NCBI GenBank assembly: GCA_026398675.1
Contig: JAPLSK010000396.1
Span: forward strand, 1 to 5,184
Source: a bacterium
Lineage (GTDB): Bacteria; RBG-13-66-14
Reading direction: 5' to 3'
Length of the DNA: 5,184 nt
Shown here: piece by piece, positions 4,918 through 5,184 of the stretch
Layout: each line of letters opens with the position of its first letter
How positions within the stretch are numbered: the first letter of the stretch is position 1
Translations under genes and position numbers: made by a program
The notes under the pieces: model-generated
What the model saw: the letters and a program-made list of their open reading frames with translations, nothing else
What the model was told of the DNA's origin: nothing
Database searches by the model: none

Positions 4918-5110
4918 ATGATCACCTACGCGTACAGGTGCGACGCCTGCGGCCACCTCTTCGAGGCCCGTCAGCGGATGACCGACGAGGCGCTGCGGGA
5001 GTGCCCCCTAGTGCGGAGGTCCCGTGAAGAGGGTAATCACGGGCGACCTCGGCACGCTCGACGTAGCCCACGACAGGACCTCGGCTTGCTCCACGAGCGG
5101 CGGTGGTTGA
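4918..5110 (+). pseudogene. FmdB-family zinc-ribbon protein, frameshifted
   Basis: The first 30 codons, MITYAYRCDACGHLFEARQR and MTDEALRECP, are a textbook FmdB zinc-ribbon start with the first ligand pair Cys8/Cys11 and the third ligand Cys29. Family members continue as CPxCGGxVKRVI. Here TGCCCC is followed by four bases, CTAG (5008-5011), instead of one codon, so the remaining CGGPVKRVITG is in the next frame. That frame ends at TGA 5108-5110 with a Ser/Cys/Gly tail (TSACSTSGGG), common in this family. The intrinsic terminator 17 nt later supports that end. Rejoined, the product would be about 63 residues. In the unshifted frame there is no stop before the window edge, and the fourth ligand is lost. 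FmdB proteins are small putative regulators of unclear role. The cause may be a real mutation or a base error. No strong ribosome binding site is visible. Confidence 0.8.
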
Positions 5111-5127
5111 GGAATCCAGCGCTAGCG

Positions 5128-5153
5128 GGAGCCCGGGGCCGGGCTCCTTTTTT
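5128..5153 (+). terminator. Intrinsic terminator after the FmdB-like gene
   Basis: GGAGCCC (5128-5134) pairs with GGGCTCC (5141-5147) around the loop GGGGCC, followed by six T (5148-5153). It begins 17 nt after TGA 5110, which fits the frame-shifted FmdB reading and not the unshifted frame, which would run through the hairpin. Confidence 0.9.
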
Positions 5154-5184
5154 CGCCGGGGCGTTACTCGGTTCGCCGGGGGCG
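5154..5184 (+). repeat. Possible degenerate copy of the 30-bp repeat unit, cut by the edge
   Basis: Directly after the T-tract, CGCCGGGGCGTTACTCGGTT (5154-5173) is followed by a second start, CGCCGGGGGCG (5174-5184). Both resemble the 30-bp core read as TGCCGGGGGCATAGCTC...CTCGGTT, with about 10 central bases missing in the first. No CCCCTTGT arm is visible, so the assignment to the same family is tentative. Confidence 0.4.

Noticed and set aside
5012..5110. TAG recoding or programmed frameshift as the explanation for the FmdB break
   Set aside because: TAG is the normal stop of the MATE, accB and efp genes here, and a +1 slip on the C-run leads directly to TAG, so neither rescues the reading.

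Overview
This is a high-GC bacterial window dominated by minus-strand genes. The conserved genes (elongation factor P, the biotin carrier of acetyl-CoA carboxylase, a MATE transporter, an eIF-2B-like protein, an FmdB-type zinc ribbon) do not fix the phylum. The start signals are bacterial: clear Shine-Dalgarno sequences, one TTG start, and one TTGACA/TACATT promoter with a 17-nt spacer. The two signal-peptide proteins and the intergenic repeat family would suit a little-studied, probably uncultured lineage. That placement is inference.

Layout from right to left on the minus strand. A monocistronic gene for a secreted 233-aa protein (4698-3997) has its own promoter and terminator. Next comes an apparent operon: efp (3701-3138, TTG start), then a secreted jelly-roll-like protein (3132-2464) whose ribosome binding site lies in the last efp codons, then accB (2378-1914), which may also have an internal promoter. 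Two tandem terminators close accB, and the first folds around its stop codon. After a repeat cluster comes a second pair: a MATE transporter (1689-328) and an eIF-2B-like protein (starting at 323, running off the left edge) only 4 nt downstream. At the right end, divergent from the secreted-protein gene, a plus-strand FmdB-like zinc-ribbon gene (4918-5110) has its own promoter and terminator but a one-base frameshift.

The most distinctive content is an intergenic repeat family. Inverted 11-bp arms (ACAAGGGGTTT / AAACCCCTTGT) enclose zero, one or two copies of a 30-bp unit: n=0 at 1830-1851, n=1 at 1740-1791, n=2 at 3862-3943. A degenerate relative of the unit probably sits at the right edge. 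The arms at the n=1 site are themselves expanded as 12-bp tandem units. Each site lies within about a dozen bases of an intrinsic terminator.

The second notable signal is a shared C-terminal motif, ETS(F/W)GxIKAxF, that ends both secreted proteins although the rest of each is unrelated. It looks like a short sorting, anchoring or secretion tag.
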